A stretch of 64,000 nucleotides of DNA. Origin: Chamaea fasciata. Taxonomy: Eukaryota > Chordata > Aves > Passeriformes > Sylviidae. The stretch spans positions 95,956,640-96,020,639 of the forward strand of contig JARCOQ010000001.1 of NCBI GenBank assembly GCA_029207755.1, read 5' to 3'. Below the pieces are notes generated by a model. The model saw only the letters and a program-made list of their open reading frames with translations, ran no database searches and was not told the DNA's origin. A program made the position numbers and the translations under genes. Below, one piece after another: positions 37,401 through 49,160 of the stretch. Within the stretch, counting starts at the first letter, position 1. Each line of letters opens with the position of its first letter.

Positions 37401-39782
37401 AGACTTCAGCTGAAAAACATGCAGCACACACACAGTGAAAAGACCCACTTCTAGATGAAATATACTTAGAACCTGCAATGTCTGTCAGTGCACAGCCAAA
37501 TATGCAATGCACTGTGGGTCTGGAGCCAGGGTGGGTCGAAGTTGGTACAGTGTGAACAGGAATGTATGGCTGCAGGGCAGCTCTCAGTTCGGGTGCTGGT
37601 ACAAATGTTTCATGTGCAGCAGAGCCTAAGCTGAGCAGCCACAGGCTGATGGGTCTGGCACTTTGGATGAGGAGCATGAGACTACATGCCTTTAAGGAGT
37701 GCAGAAGAGGGAGATGCTTTTCATCCCTCCTGCCCCACACCAGCATCAGCCAACACAGCCAACACAGTAAGTCTGAATCTATTATTTTGCAACACATCAG
37801 CTGCTGGTCTTATGTAAGCACAGCCACCCAGAATATCTGCACTATGCTCTGCTCCCTGTGAGAGTTCATTAGCTCAAATGTGGTGCGTCAGTGACCAGTG
37901 TGCTAGCAGGACCAGTGTGCCATAAAGCACAGACACTGAACAGGTTCTCTGGGTGCAACTCTTGGCAGCTGCATCTCAACTAAATCCTGCTGGATCTATG
38001 TTAAATCCCTTCAGTGCCTGCAAGTACCTCTGCTTCATAGTGAATAGTGGCAGTATCATGATCCCCTCTCCTGTCTTTTTGGCAGTGCCAAAATTACCCA
38101 AATTTTTCACTGTCCAGAAATACTTAATTTTTTTTCCAACCTTTATATCCCAGCACTGAATAATCCATCTTAGATTCTAAATCAGTGCAACTAATTAAAA
38201 TTTAATGTGATACCATCTGAGAAATCCACTTTATTTTTAAGAGAATGTTTGATCATGCAGTCATTGAGGCTTTTTTCCCCCACAAACAGTATCACTTTGC
38301 TTTCAGTTCTTCCACGAGGTAAAATGATAATTGTGTTTTTCTTCATCCATTTCCCCTGCTAGGTGGATCCTGAAAATACTCACAGTGCATCCTAACTTAT
38401 TACACCATTCTTCATACCACAAACATTAGGGCACAATTTCTCTACTCAGCAAAATTAATTTCTTCATGATATAAGCAAATGCAATTCCCTGCAGATTTAG
38501 TAAGACTGTGAAATCCATTAGTGCCAAGTGTGGATAAATTCAGCTTTGGACAAAGAAGACAAATGAAGACTGCAAAAAGAAAACCATGGGGGGCACATTT
38601 CAAGCAAAGATACTAACAATTAGTAAGCGATTTGGGCTGCCATGAATAGAGTGATTTTGTATTTGGTTCAATCATCTTATCATCTGTGATAAACAGTCCA
38701 ACTCTAGAAGTAGATCAGTTCAATTTTAATTGGAGTGTAGTGGCAAAGATAGAATTCAAGGGACTTGAAATGATTGACAGCCAAAGCTTCCACTGAAAAT
38801 TCAAAGATTAAATTTTCCTTGAAGAAAGTTAAAGAAACATTCCCTGAAGTATGTGCAGCTTCAAATGATAGAAAGGTTTTGTTCTATTTTTCACATCTTC
38901 CTGTTACTAACCTTGAGAAACAGGGTACCTTGAGAACAGAAAATTTGACACCTGGAATTAGGAGAAAATGAAGCCTGTTTGAGAATTAGTGGAAAACATT
39001 TGTGTTCCTGGTGAAAGAAATAGATATGAATAAAGCTACTGGGGAAAGGCAGAGAAATCAGGAAGCACAAGCTTAAATGTTTTGGTTGCAGGAGGCAGAA
39101 AGAATGGAAACTACTTCAGTAGGATACTGAGAAAAAGCCACAAATTACTGTAGATCGCAGATTTAAAGAAGGAAAAGTGAAGGTAGTACAGAATAGTAAA
39201 AGTCAGCTTTTCCTCAGAGATTGCTTCCAAGAATTCAGCTAAAAATGAATATATTAATATTACATCTTTCTCTTTTGACAAGAGATGAGGACATGGAAGA
39301 GAAGGAGCTGAGGTTGGCAATAGCTGATAAGTGTTTTGTGCAAGAGGTTGGGAGAGCTTCTGAACCTAGGGAAACGATAGATGATGGAAAGAAAATAAGA
39401 TGTAGCCTTAGCATCCGGCCTTATAATCCTCAAAGCCAAATATTCTGACCTGTTAGCAAGCCCTGATATCACTGGGATAACATACCGTGTTTCTTGAGTA
39501 ATTCTGTATAGCAAAAAATTCTGAAACCAAGGGGTTTTTTTCTCATTGTAATGAGTTATGGCTCTGGACAGATCTTCTAAGTCGAGTTGCACACTGTTCA
39601 AACTACTTATCATCTTTGAAATAATTCTTGGTCTTTCTTTTCCTTTTTAGTATATAAATCAGCTGGTCTTAATTAACAAATAAAAATCATTTGTCTTAAG
39701 CTTTTACTTGCAATATCCCCACCTCTTGAATTCCTGAACACTAAAAGCGGGCAGGTAAGTAATTATCCTGTCCAGTTCTTCA
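34415..39782. other. Unique sequence, no gene seen
   Basis: Over 5 kb without a recognised repeat. Open frames of up to 144 codons at about 37363-37861 occur on both strands over the same bases and show no known domain, so I treat them as chance. A local 22-bp-period doublet (TGTCAGATTTTTAACA twice) lies at about 37149-37186. Confidence 0.5.
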
Positions 39783-39800
39783 CATGTAGGCCTACATGCA

Positions 39801-40358
39801 TGTCCTAGGTTGTAGTATAGGATGTGCACAAAGTATTCTATCACCATCTTCATAAACTGTTGAATCCAGTTGTTGGAGCAGAGTTTTCCCAAGCCCCCTC
39901 CCTCTGGGTTTTCTTCTGTTAATGGCCCGTCAAATGCCTTGCCCATGACTCATAGATAACTCCCTCCAGGAGCTATGTCTGTTTAATGGGCCATCAAGGA
40001 CCCCCTGCATGACTCATCATCCCATTGTGAGATGCTCCACCCAGGGGGAGGAACCAAGCATTCTCACCTGGATGTAATCTGGGATTTGGGACCGTACAGG
40101 CAGCCCTTGCCCACTGGATTCCCAGAGGACTAGAGATACCAGACCTTTCTACAGGATAACTGCTTCAGGAAGACCACCTCATCTGGACTGCTTCCATCGC
40201 CCTCCTCAGGTTGTATTCTGACTCTGTCAGTGGTCTTTTGTATTATTTTATTTGATTTGATTTGATTTGATTTGATTTTACTTTTTTTTTCCTTTCTTCA
40301 TATTAAATTGTATTTCTGACTTGGAGCCTCCCACTTGTTTTGCTTTCAAACCACTACA
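39801..40358 (+). mobile_element. Solo ERV LTR related to the one at 4031
   Basis: A 558-bp LTR starting TGTCCTAGGTTGTAG and ending ACCACTACA, with ATGCA at 39796-39800 and GTGCA at 40359-40363 as an imperfect target duplication. It shares with the LTR at 4031 the ATTGTGAGATGCTCCACCC-type block, the GGACTGCTTCCA word and the ATTCTGACTCTGTCAG block in the same order. U5 differs completely: it has ATTAAA at 40302-40307 and then TGACTTGGAGCCTCCC. A (TTTGA)n run lies at 40249-40279. Confidence 0.82.
40249..40279 (+). repeat. (TTTGA)n pentamer run inside an LTR
   Basis: About six units of TTTGA just upstream of the poly(A) signal of the LTR. The matching position in the LTR at 4031 carries a (TTTG)n run at about 4557-4575, so this spot expands repeatedly. 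Confidence 0.9.
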
Positions 40359-43300
40359 GTGCAGAGACCCAGATGTGTTCTCTACAGCACCAGCGGCAGA
40401 AAATGAGGACAACTGGTACCAAATCTCTCTCTTTTACTTCACAGATATTCCAGAACAATATCTGGGTTTGAATCTATATCACTCTCCCACTGGAGACTGA
40501 TGGTCAGGGAACAAAAAGTCAGAACAAAATCAGTCTAGAAAGCCAAAGGGTTGGGTTTTTTTGTTGTTGTTGTTTTGTTGTTGTTGTTTTGTTGTTTTTT
40601 GCTTTGCAAGCAAAACTTTTAAAATACCAAATTTCATGTGATTTTTAGCTGAGTGTACCCCAGTTACTTTAACACATTTGTGAAGCATTTTTAACAAGTA
40701 CAGTTAAGTTTGCTAAGAAACGTAAAAGAGGCAAGTTTCACATGATTTTTATCAGAAGTTTGGCTGAATCTCAAACACAACATCACGATGCACATAGCAA
40801 CAGTGACAAAGGCATAAAACATCAGGGTTTCAAAATAGTCTTGTGGCTCTCCTCTGCTGATCAGTTTTCCCATTTTTACAAAATCAATTGCATAATTTAA
40901 GTTCTGATCTTTCCTTGGTTTCCAACCTCATTTTCCTTTTATCTTCTCAGTTTCATCACAATATAAGGTATTTATTCCTGAAAGTCTCACAAGTCTTATA
41001 TTTTGAGATTTCTAGACTAGATGATAAATTCCAACATTTTAGTTCACTTAGAGAAGCACCCTTGTTGAAACTGAATAGACAGCTGGCAGTTCATGAACAT
41101 TAGTGTTCAGTAATTTGTTTTCCTAAATTTCTTCTTGCTGTTGAATCTCTGAATAATTCTTAGTCACATTTTAGTACTATTCCAAGCTAGAGGCTTATAA
41201 GTTACCACTGAATCCAATTGTTCAAAATACACACATATATCTATTTTGCTGCCAAAAATTCCATTTGCATTTTCAAGAAGTACATAAATAGGTGATTCAT
41301 ATAGAAATACTGGCAAGAGTAATTTTAAAAGTTAATTTCTTACCATGATTTCTGTACCAGACCTCGACAGTTTCTTATCATCTGTATGATAAAAAACTAA
41401 GGATAAGATATACTTAGGCCATAACAAAGACAGATGTTCATTTTGAAAAGATACACTTTCTGTCAATATTAGTTTTATTCCTTGGAGTTAATTGTGAGGA
41501 TTTGTTCACTTTTGTTGTTGAACATAGTGAGATTTCTGACTTTTGAGTGAAAGCTTTTTAATTTAAAAACATAGTGCCTTTCGAGTGTTCAAATGGCTCT
41601 TTCAAGAAGCACCTCAATTCTATTTGAAGGATTGCTATTCTCCAGTCATTAAATGTTGCATTTATGTCTCTATAAGCTGCAAAAAAAAATATTACAGTGC
41701 AATAAATACTGGGCTGCTTTATGTCTGAAGTGCATAAATGTTCTTGTTATCCTAGTATAATAATAAATTGTTCTCAAGTCGTTTGACTAAACATCAGCCT
41801 CACTGAAAACATCTGAAACCATATGTCATTTTCAGACAATTTGACAGACAGATAGTAGCTCTAAGAGTAAACTTCATGAAGTCCATTGTAGGTCAAAAAC
41901 ACAAAGTAGAGGCTGAAGGATGACATCGAAATGCCTATTTCCTCTGAGCAGGCAAAAAGCATGTTGATACTGTTCCATTAACATTTAGTTACATAGGGAA
42001 TAATATATAAGATAAAGGATAAAGTTGGAAATTAATGTATTGTGAGATGAAACATTGCCCCCTTAAAATATAAATACACATATATTTCTGTCCCTTGATT
42101 CTTCAGTCCCTTAGCACTGCTTCTTCCGTTAGGGCTGATTGCAGGCAGGGAGAGTGTCCAGACAGACGGCATTAAGGGGGCAAGGAATATGCATTTTTAC
42201 AGAAAACTAGGGACAGTAGAAAACACTGAATTGCTTAGATTATTCTAAACACTGATGTAAATTAACTCAAATTACCAAGATAATCATGTTAGGAATTAGT
42301 GTTTATATAATAATTTCAAACTGAAAATTTCCCATTATTGATTACATGTATTTGTGTCTGTACTCATGATACATCTGAGATCTTAAAATCACTCAGAATC
42401 TTCAGCGCCACCACAATGGTGGAGTTGCTCATACCACACACTGAGAATTCAGCAAACTGAAACCAAGTAATTTCCTTGACATTTTGCACAAAGTTTTGCT
42501 TCCCAAGTCCCCGACTTAATTAGGAAATAATGCACTTCATTAAGTTGTTCCATTTAAGTCCCTGGAGTTAAGTGGAATAATTTTGAGCCACCGTAAAAAT
42601 GCCTCATTTTAACACACTTCTAAAAATAGTAGTGCATGTTAAAAAGAGAACAGCCAATCCCATGTTCATTCCATTTGTGGTAGCTAGACTGTAGCTTTGA
42701 TTAGCATCCCTCCATGTTCCCTGATCATTGAGTCTTACTGCAGAGCCTATTGCACTGTATGTACGAAGTGAGATTCTAGAGAGGGCACTGGAGGGTTTTC
42801 TTGCTGTCCTACCAAATGAGATGGTCAGAACTTCAAATATTTCCAAATGACATGTCACATTTTGACTAGAGTTTGTTTGATTTTAATTATTATAACACAT
42901 TAGCACAGGTTTACAATCCTAAAAATTGGCAAAATTTCAGGTAAAAACAGAAAACATCCTGAAAAAGGGCAATTAATACTTTATAGGCATTTAAACTGAA
43001 GAAATGTTAACAAGCCACTGCCAAAAAGAATATGCAAACATGGGGATTCCACTTGAAATCCAGTCCTTTACACTTATAACAGTAGAAATAAGGGAGGGCC
43101 TCATGGAAAACTTCTGCTGTGGGCTAATAGTTTATCTAGGTTTTGTAGAGGTCAGACAGTTAAAACAGTGCCTTTGGAGCAATTCCATATGGTAAAGAAG
43201 TATTTGTTGTGTTTCCCTATTGCTCCTATTCTTTCTTTCTTCTTAGCCACCATCTCTTAGCAGTATAGCATCATCTCTTTCCCAGCTTGTCTAGCATCTG

Positions 43301-44088
43301 TCAGAAAGTCACTTCAAATCTGCCATTGTTTAAAAGTATTTTCTACCTCCCTTTCTGCATCTCCCTTCTCCAATCTCTATAATTCTTCAAATATTTCTTC
43401 AGCTGATTCTTCAGATAGTTCTTCTGAATTCAAGAAAGTGCCACAGTAGACTGTCATGCCTTGAGAAAAGAAGTGATGCCCTGAAATATTTTCTGCAAAA
43501 TGAAAAGGAAAAATCTAGTAGCCTAACAAATCTAGTAGCCTGCAGTGACATAGGACAGGAATGGACAGTCTCTGAATATGGCTTGCTTTTGATCATCAAA
43601 ACACAGATTTATTGTTTCACTTACCAATTTTAGGGGGTAGGTTTTTTGAGAAAATGTACAGTCTTCTTACCTAGATTTGTTGGTATTACTTTTTGATTCA
43701 CAAAAATCTCACTGTCTTCATCTTATAAAAGCAATCTGCATACTTCCTAGTAAATGAATGTCTCAATAGGTATTGTGTTTTGCAGATTTGCAACCTGAAT
43801 GTTCTCCCTAAATGAATATATGTTTAGGTGTATATATTTTCAATATAAAAAAAATATAAATATGCAGATTTTTCCTAGTTTTATCATAATAGATTCTCAT
43901 AAACCTTTGTACTAAATGTTTGAACCATAAGCACTCAGCTCACAATTTGCCTCGTCATCATTCATGCACAAAGCCACCAAAAAAGTCAAAACAAAATATT
44001 ACTTTAGTCCTTAGCTGTTGATAAAGAAATGTAAGGACAGAGTCTACTATAGAGCTGCAACTGCATGTTCAAAGGGAAAATAAAATAT
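40359..44088. other. Unique sequence with a GTT-rich patch
   Basis: It holds a (GTT)n/TTTTG-rich patch at 40549-40602. The remainder is AT-rich with no repeat or exon recognised. Confidence 0.5.
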
Positions 44089-44210
44089 CTTTTTTTTTTT
44101 TTTTTTTTTTTAATGGGGTTTTTCAATTGGTTTTTGTGGGGTTTGGTGGGGTTTTTTTGTTTTGTTGGGTTTTTTGGGGGGGTTTTGTTGGGGTTTTTTT
44201 GTTGTTGTTA
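44089..44210. repeat. G/T-rich low-complexity tract
   Basis: After a 22-T run (44090-44111) come GGGG, GG, GGGG, GGGG, GGG, a 7-G run and GGGG, separated by T runs, with almost no C. It is the same composition, on the opposite strand, as 6851-7026 and 56043-56165. The number of G runs would allow a G-quadruplex on the plus strand; this is not demonstrated. Confidence 0.9.
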
Positions 44211-45182
44211 AACAGTAATTATTGTTAAGAGAATACTGACTGTTGTGTTAGCAGGAATGAATGACATAGTCCAGTCCAGCAAAGCCAAATTCTGGGTGGT
44301 AATCACACTTCACAAAGCATTCTTGCAGTTCAAACAACACTTCTCATCAGATCTTCATGGTGTATGAACTGAATGCTTGTTCACTGTAATTCTGAACCCA
44401 TTTACAGTTTCTTGCATATGCCAGATGTGTTAAGTGAAGGAGGAAGTGGGGTATATAAGACAGGTGAGCATTTCTTTTACAGGAGTTCTTTGATAGGTTA
44501 CACCTTCCCTGTCAGGGTCTGTTTGCTCTTCCCTAGTCCCTTCATTGTTCTGTTATCATTGGCTGGCCAACAGTACAGGCTGCTGATCTTACAGAAAAAT
44601 AAATTTCTTTTTTTTCTTTCTTGCTCCATTTTACTTAAATTTCCTCTATGTCCATATAAGTACTTGTCCAGCTTACTAAAGGGGACAGGTGAAATGTAAA
44701 CAGAGAACCCAGAAAAGGGCAATGGTGATCAAATATCTACTCATGGTTCAATTACATAGCTTAACTGAATACTTCTTTTCAAGAAATAATAGTTGTGAAA
44801 AGTGTTTCAAAAATGGCAGACTCAAAAATACAGTGGACTGCAGCTTGCATTGTCCACTATGGATAACTCTTGATATTTCCAAAAGACAATTTCCCAAATG
44901 GAGAATCTTGGAAAATGCTGCTGTTGCTTTCTGAAAAACTGCTTCTTATAAACTCAGTTCTCAAAAAAGAGAAAAATTTCTTGTGGGTTGTCTTTATTGG
45001 TGCCAGATGAGTTCCAGTGTGCCTGATGCATTCAGATATATCTGTTGGGATTAAGCAGTTCTGTTATTACAGCTTGTAAGAAGCCATCAGACCTCAGCTG
45101 GCTTGACAGTACACACCTGATCTGGAGACTTACTAAACAAAACAGTGGTGGTGGAAAAGGTCTGCAAATGTAGACTTGCAGA
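44211..45182. other. Unique sequence
   Basis: No repeat recognised. Overlapping open frames on the two strands at about 44373-44722 are judged chance. Confidence 0.5.
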
Positions 45183-45187
45183 CCATG

Positions 45188-46009
45188 TGTCTTGGTTTGG
45201 GAAGACAGGTATCTGCCAGGTAATAAAAAAAAAAAAAAACAACTGCAGTTTCCTTTGGGATGGAGAGTGTAAACCCCCACCCCCCCTCCACCCCCCTTTT
45301 TTTTCTTTTTCAATTATAAATTACAATCAGAGGCTCTTTGGCAAAGATTTGGGAAATAGGAATAGCAGTTCTTTACTAGTATGTATTACAAAGCAAACAC
45401 ACAAAAACCCCCCACCAAACAACTACAGCATTAATAACAAACAAAAACAGTACCAAGAACCTTGAGGGCTTTGTTTCACAAAACCCACGGCAGTTTGGTT
45501 TCGGTGTCCCTGCAGGATCCTCAGAGCACCAAGCTGAAACAGTGGAAAAGTCCTGGGCTGGTAGCTGGGATGGCAGGGTGTCTCGGAAGGCAGGGGCAGG
45601 ATGTCCCGGCAGTGCAGGGGGTGCAGGGTCACACTGCAGCAAGAGGAGCAGCGCTGAAGAAGCCGAAGGCGAGGCAGTGCCTGGCCCAGCTCCCGCAGGT
45701 GGCAGAGAAAACTCAGGATTCAGGCCGAACCGGTGATAGTAGATTTCCCAGGACTGGATCCCTTTGGCCACAGTGAAACTCTTCCAGGCAGCAACAGCCG
45801 TTCTCCCCTCTCCGAACGCCGAAAAAAGAAGAGCCCAGAGCCCGCAGCTGCCTCAAGCTCTGTCTTTCACCTGGGTTATCTCCCCCTTCCACCTTTGTCC
45901 ACCTCTTTGTTTCGGTTAAGTACTCTCAAGTATCCAACACTTGGTCTCCTTGGTAACTTATGGGGAAAAAATTCTTTAGAGAAAGAAGGAACAAACCTAA
46001 CCCCCAACA
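45188..46009 (-). mobile_element. Solo ERV LTR, minus strand, 5-bp target duplication
   Basis: An 822-bp LTR. The plus strand reads TGTCTTGG at 45188 and CCCCCAACA ending at 46009, the complement of the TG...CA ends. The exact duplication CCATG is at 45183-45187 and 46010-46014. It is the sister of the LTR at 24801-25588 over U3 and the GC-rich R region. Unlike that copy it keeps a G-rich U5 block, seen on the plus strand as C runs at about 45273-45297, plus a 16-A run at about 45224-45239. The poly(A) signal AGTAAA on the minus strand is at about 45372-45377. Open frames across the GC-rich core are not coding. Confidence 0.93.
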
Positions 46010-46065
46010 CCATGCACACAACTTACTCCACTCACCAACTGGAAGATAATGGCTCCATCATTTAG

Positions 46066-46152
46066 GCTATATACAAATATTTAAATATATCCAGCCTGTG
46101 GGATAAACTGTAGATCCCACAGGCTGGATACATTTAAATATTTGTATATAGC
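46066..46152. repeat. Near-perfect hairpin: 39-nt arms, 9-nt loop
   Basis: The left arm 46066-46104 and right arm 46114-46152 are reverse complements at 38 of 39 positions. The loop is AAACTGTAG. The one mismatch becomes a G-U pair if the minus strand is transcribed, so a minus-strand RNA would pair along the whole arm. The outer half is AT-rich and the inner half carries CCAGCCTGTGGGAT. It starts 57 bp from the end of the solo LTR at 45188-46009 but is outside its target duplication. It is not part of any repeat that I recognise. Confidence 0.95.
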
Positions 46153-47439
46153 TTTTAGAGCTATTGCAAAATGAGGATTCAGTTGGATATAAGTGGTGCT
46201 TTTTGCAAGGACTTCCATATCTGCAGAGAGGTAAAAGGGGAGTGGAAATTCGCACACAGTGGATGAAGAAAGAATGCTACTTATAGGCATACACTGTGTG
46301 AATTCTGTGCCCAGAAAGGCCTGGAGTTGGTGGACAGGAAAGCAGACTGAGGGAGAGGACGGGCCACTTGGAAGCAGTTTGAGTCAGTACCTAAAAAAAC
46401 AATGTCAACAACTATTTTTCTCACTGACCTCACATAAATCAAGAATGACTAAGAGACTTTCATTCTCAGGACGCAAGTCCTGGCTCCTCTCTGTACCCTT
46501 AAAAACTGTTTTTGAATGGTTTTGAACAAGCCCTGAAGGCCATAACTCACACAAATGCTGAAGATTTCAGGGACAATTACGCATGACCAACTGTAAATTG
46601 CTTTAAATCCTATATTTAGTGTTGCACATGAACCTGTGCCACCATGAAAGCACAGAGCTCCTTCATAACATAGAGACACTATCAAGAAATGGCCAAAGAA
46701 ATGTGGAGACTTCACCAGATCCTGACAAAAGTAGTATGCTGCAATTTGAAATGCTCTCACATAGTCCACATTTAGTTGTTTATGTAACAGAATGTGTGGG
46801 AACAACAATTATGTGCTAGGAAAATATTGCTTATGATTAGCCTGAAGAAGAGTATTTCATCTTCGTGTTCAGTATGGCAAAGAATAATATCAAAAGGGAA
46901 TATATTTGCCAAAATTTCTGAGAAATCAGAAATTCAGTGTTGCTAGCATTGGTTAGATGTAAGACACATGAAATTTTCTTCTTCCACATATGCAACTGTC
47001 TGTACTCAATATTTTCAAAAAAAATACCAAAACAAAGACATCTCTAAATTATCAACAATACTTAAAAGTGCACGTCTATCAAAATTAATCAGATCTTATA
47101 ATAGATTAAATCTCATAATAATAATGCTGTTTAGAAGAATTAATGTTTAGTCTTCTTTCAAGCTTTTTTCGACTGAGATACCTTAGGCCACTTAATCTTG
47201 AATTCATATCCTAATTTTCTGAAGAATTTATAATGTGAGTCTCTTATTTTGCTTCCTAAATACAGATTTTCATTAAAAAACTTTGAAGCTTCCTTCCTAA
47301 CTTACTAAACTAATGACAAAGTACACAGAACTCTGACTAGAAGCTGACCATCATTTTACAGATCTCTCAATCTGATTTTTACTTTGGCCAGAATTAAAAT
47401 GGAAACACTTAGAGGAAAATTTTATGGGATTTCATTTTA
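46153..47439. other. Unique sequence
   Basis: AT-rich, especially 46960-47300. A 119-codon minus-strand frame at 46449-46808 has no recognisable family and is treated as chance. Confidence 0.5.
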
Positions 47440-47935
47440 TCATAGAATCATAAAATGGTGCTCAAATCTTTTGATCAGCTCAGTGGCTCTCCTCTAGACT
47501 TGTTCCAACAGGGCAATGCCTTTCTTGTGCTGGGGACCCCAGAGCAGGATGTGGCACTGTGGATGGGCTCTCTCCAGAGTAGAGGAGAGGGAGAATCCCC
47601 TCCCTTGTAATGCTGGCCAAGCTGATTTGAATGAAGTCCAAGGTGTGGTTGCCTTTCTGGGCTGTGAAATTGCCAGGTCATGCTTGATTTTGAATTTTTA
47701 ATTTTTCATGCACAAACTCTCCCAAGTCCTTCTCCTCAGGACTGCTCTCAATTCATTATCTACCCAGCCCATATTTGTGCTTGTGATTGCCCCAACCCAG
47801 GTGCAGGACTTTGCATTTTGTTTTGAAAAACTTCATGAGGTTTCACATGCCCACCCCTCAAGCCTGTCAAGGTCCCTCTGGATGCCATCCCTTCCCTTCA
47901 GTGTGTCAACTCCACCAGGTGCCTGATTAGGTGCC
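47440..47935 (-). mobile_element. CR1 LINE with internal deletion
   Basis: The minus-strand tail TCATAGAATCATAAAATGG at 47440 jumps directly to sequence normally several hundred bases further in (TGGCTCTCCTCTAGACTTG, GGGGACCCCAGAGCAGGATG). It then runs to about 47935 through GCCCCAACCCAGGTGCAGGA. So the 3' untranslated region has lost an internal piece. Confidence 0.9.
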
Positions 47936-48229
47936 TGTTGGTCTGGTCAAAGCTGCTTCCACAGATGTTAATGTGTTCAGTTTTTTTCAGCTTGATCAAC
48001 CCTCTGTTATTTGCTTGCCCACAATCAAATTTTGTTGCCCAACAGAGCCAAGATGCAAATTCAAATGCTCAAATTATCAAACCCATCTAAATTACTTTGT
48101 AGCTTCAGCAACTTCAAACCCATAGATTTTGATCCTTAAACAACAGAAGTGCTCATCCTAGTCACAGTGAAGAAGAAAATAAACTACCCCAGACCAAACT
48201 GGCAGACTGGGAAAGCTGATGCCTACTGA

Positions 48230-49160
48230 AGGATCAGGAATGTGTCCGGACTGCCATGGTGCATGGCAGAAACCAGCTCAGTGTAGACCTGCATCCCGGA
48301 TGGCAGACTGGAAGGAGGGCAGCATCCTTAGTTGCCAGCAGTGCCACTAAAGACTAACAAAGCCAGGCAGACCTCAGCAATCTGTCCCCAGCAGGAAATT
48401 TCCTCCTTGCACAGGAATGAGTGCAGAGGGTGTGGTAGGTAGGAGGGATGAGCTTTGATCCCATGGCAGCTTGTTGTTGGAGGTGGGGGAGAAAAAACAG
48501 TATATACCCCATCAGTAACTTCCTTCAGGACCCGCATTCCAGCATCAAAAGGATGCTAGAGCTCTTCTCTGTCACCTGCCCCATGGTGTACATCTCCAGC
48601 CTGAATGTGGCCTGGCTGCAGGAGCAGGAGCTGCTGGTAGAAGATTCAGTTCTCATAGACACACCAGGATTCAAAGGTGCCATCCATCCCAGTGGTTGGA
48701 TGCATCTCTGGCATGAAACTTCTATTGCAAAATTCTCAGAAGAAACCAAGAAGGTCACACACCAGGTTCTTCAGATCCTTACAGTGACAGGTAGTACCTT
48801 TATTGGCAACAGGATGGGCACAACCAAGGACCTGACCCCACTCTGTGCTCCATTGAAGTTTTCCTCCTCATAGTTATTCTCCTCCGTCCTGCTGCTGGAG
48901 CTGTCCTGATCATGGCAGCTGTTAGAGGGAAGTTTCATTTTCCTGATCCAAAATGACCACTGCTGCCACACAGAGAGGAGTGTAGCTTCTTCCACAGACA
49001 GGCCTGTGGCAGTATCCTGCAGCAGCGACCTTGTATCCTGGTGCAGTGACTCCTTGTGCTGCTGCATTTTCTGGGCCACAGCTGCACAGATCAGGTGATG
49101 GTGCTTCAGCCTGGGCAGGATGGCCAGCACAACCAGGAAGAGTGCAATTAACACAGCCAT
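48230..49160 (-). pseudogene. ITPRIPL1-like pseudogene
   Basis: A decayed copy of an inositol 1,4,5-trisphosphate receptor-interacting protein-like 1 gene, a family with many copies in birds. Intact members are single-pass membrane proteins with a Mab-21-like domain. From ATG at 49160 the frame gives MAVLIALFLVVLAIL (membrane segment), then VAQKMQQHKESLHQ, a WQQWSFW block and an acidic stretch, matching the N-terminal order of the family. Downstream, in a second frame, comes NLVCDLLGFF, a stop, then SFMPEMHPTTGMDGTFESW, the family's LVDDLL and FMP..P..G..G.FE.W core. A further shift gives FRLEMYTMGQVTEKSSSILL and, near 48233-48292, TELVSAMHHGSPDTFLILQ. Several frameshifts, in-frame stops and a shortened span (about 930 bp against roughly 1.6 kb) make it non-functional. 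Confidence 0.82.

Noticed and set aside
37363..37861. Overlapping 144- and 99-codon frames on opposite strands
   Set aside because: Both strands are open over the same bases and neither peptide resembles a known family.
42604..42858. 84-codon minus-strand frame considered as a possible exon
   Set aside because: No family recognised and no supporting splice sites judged reliable.
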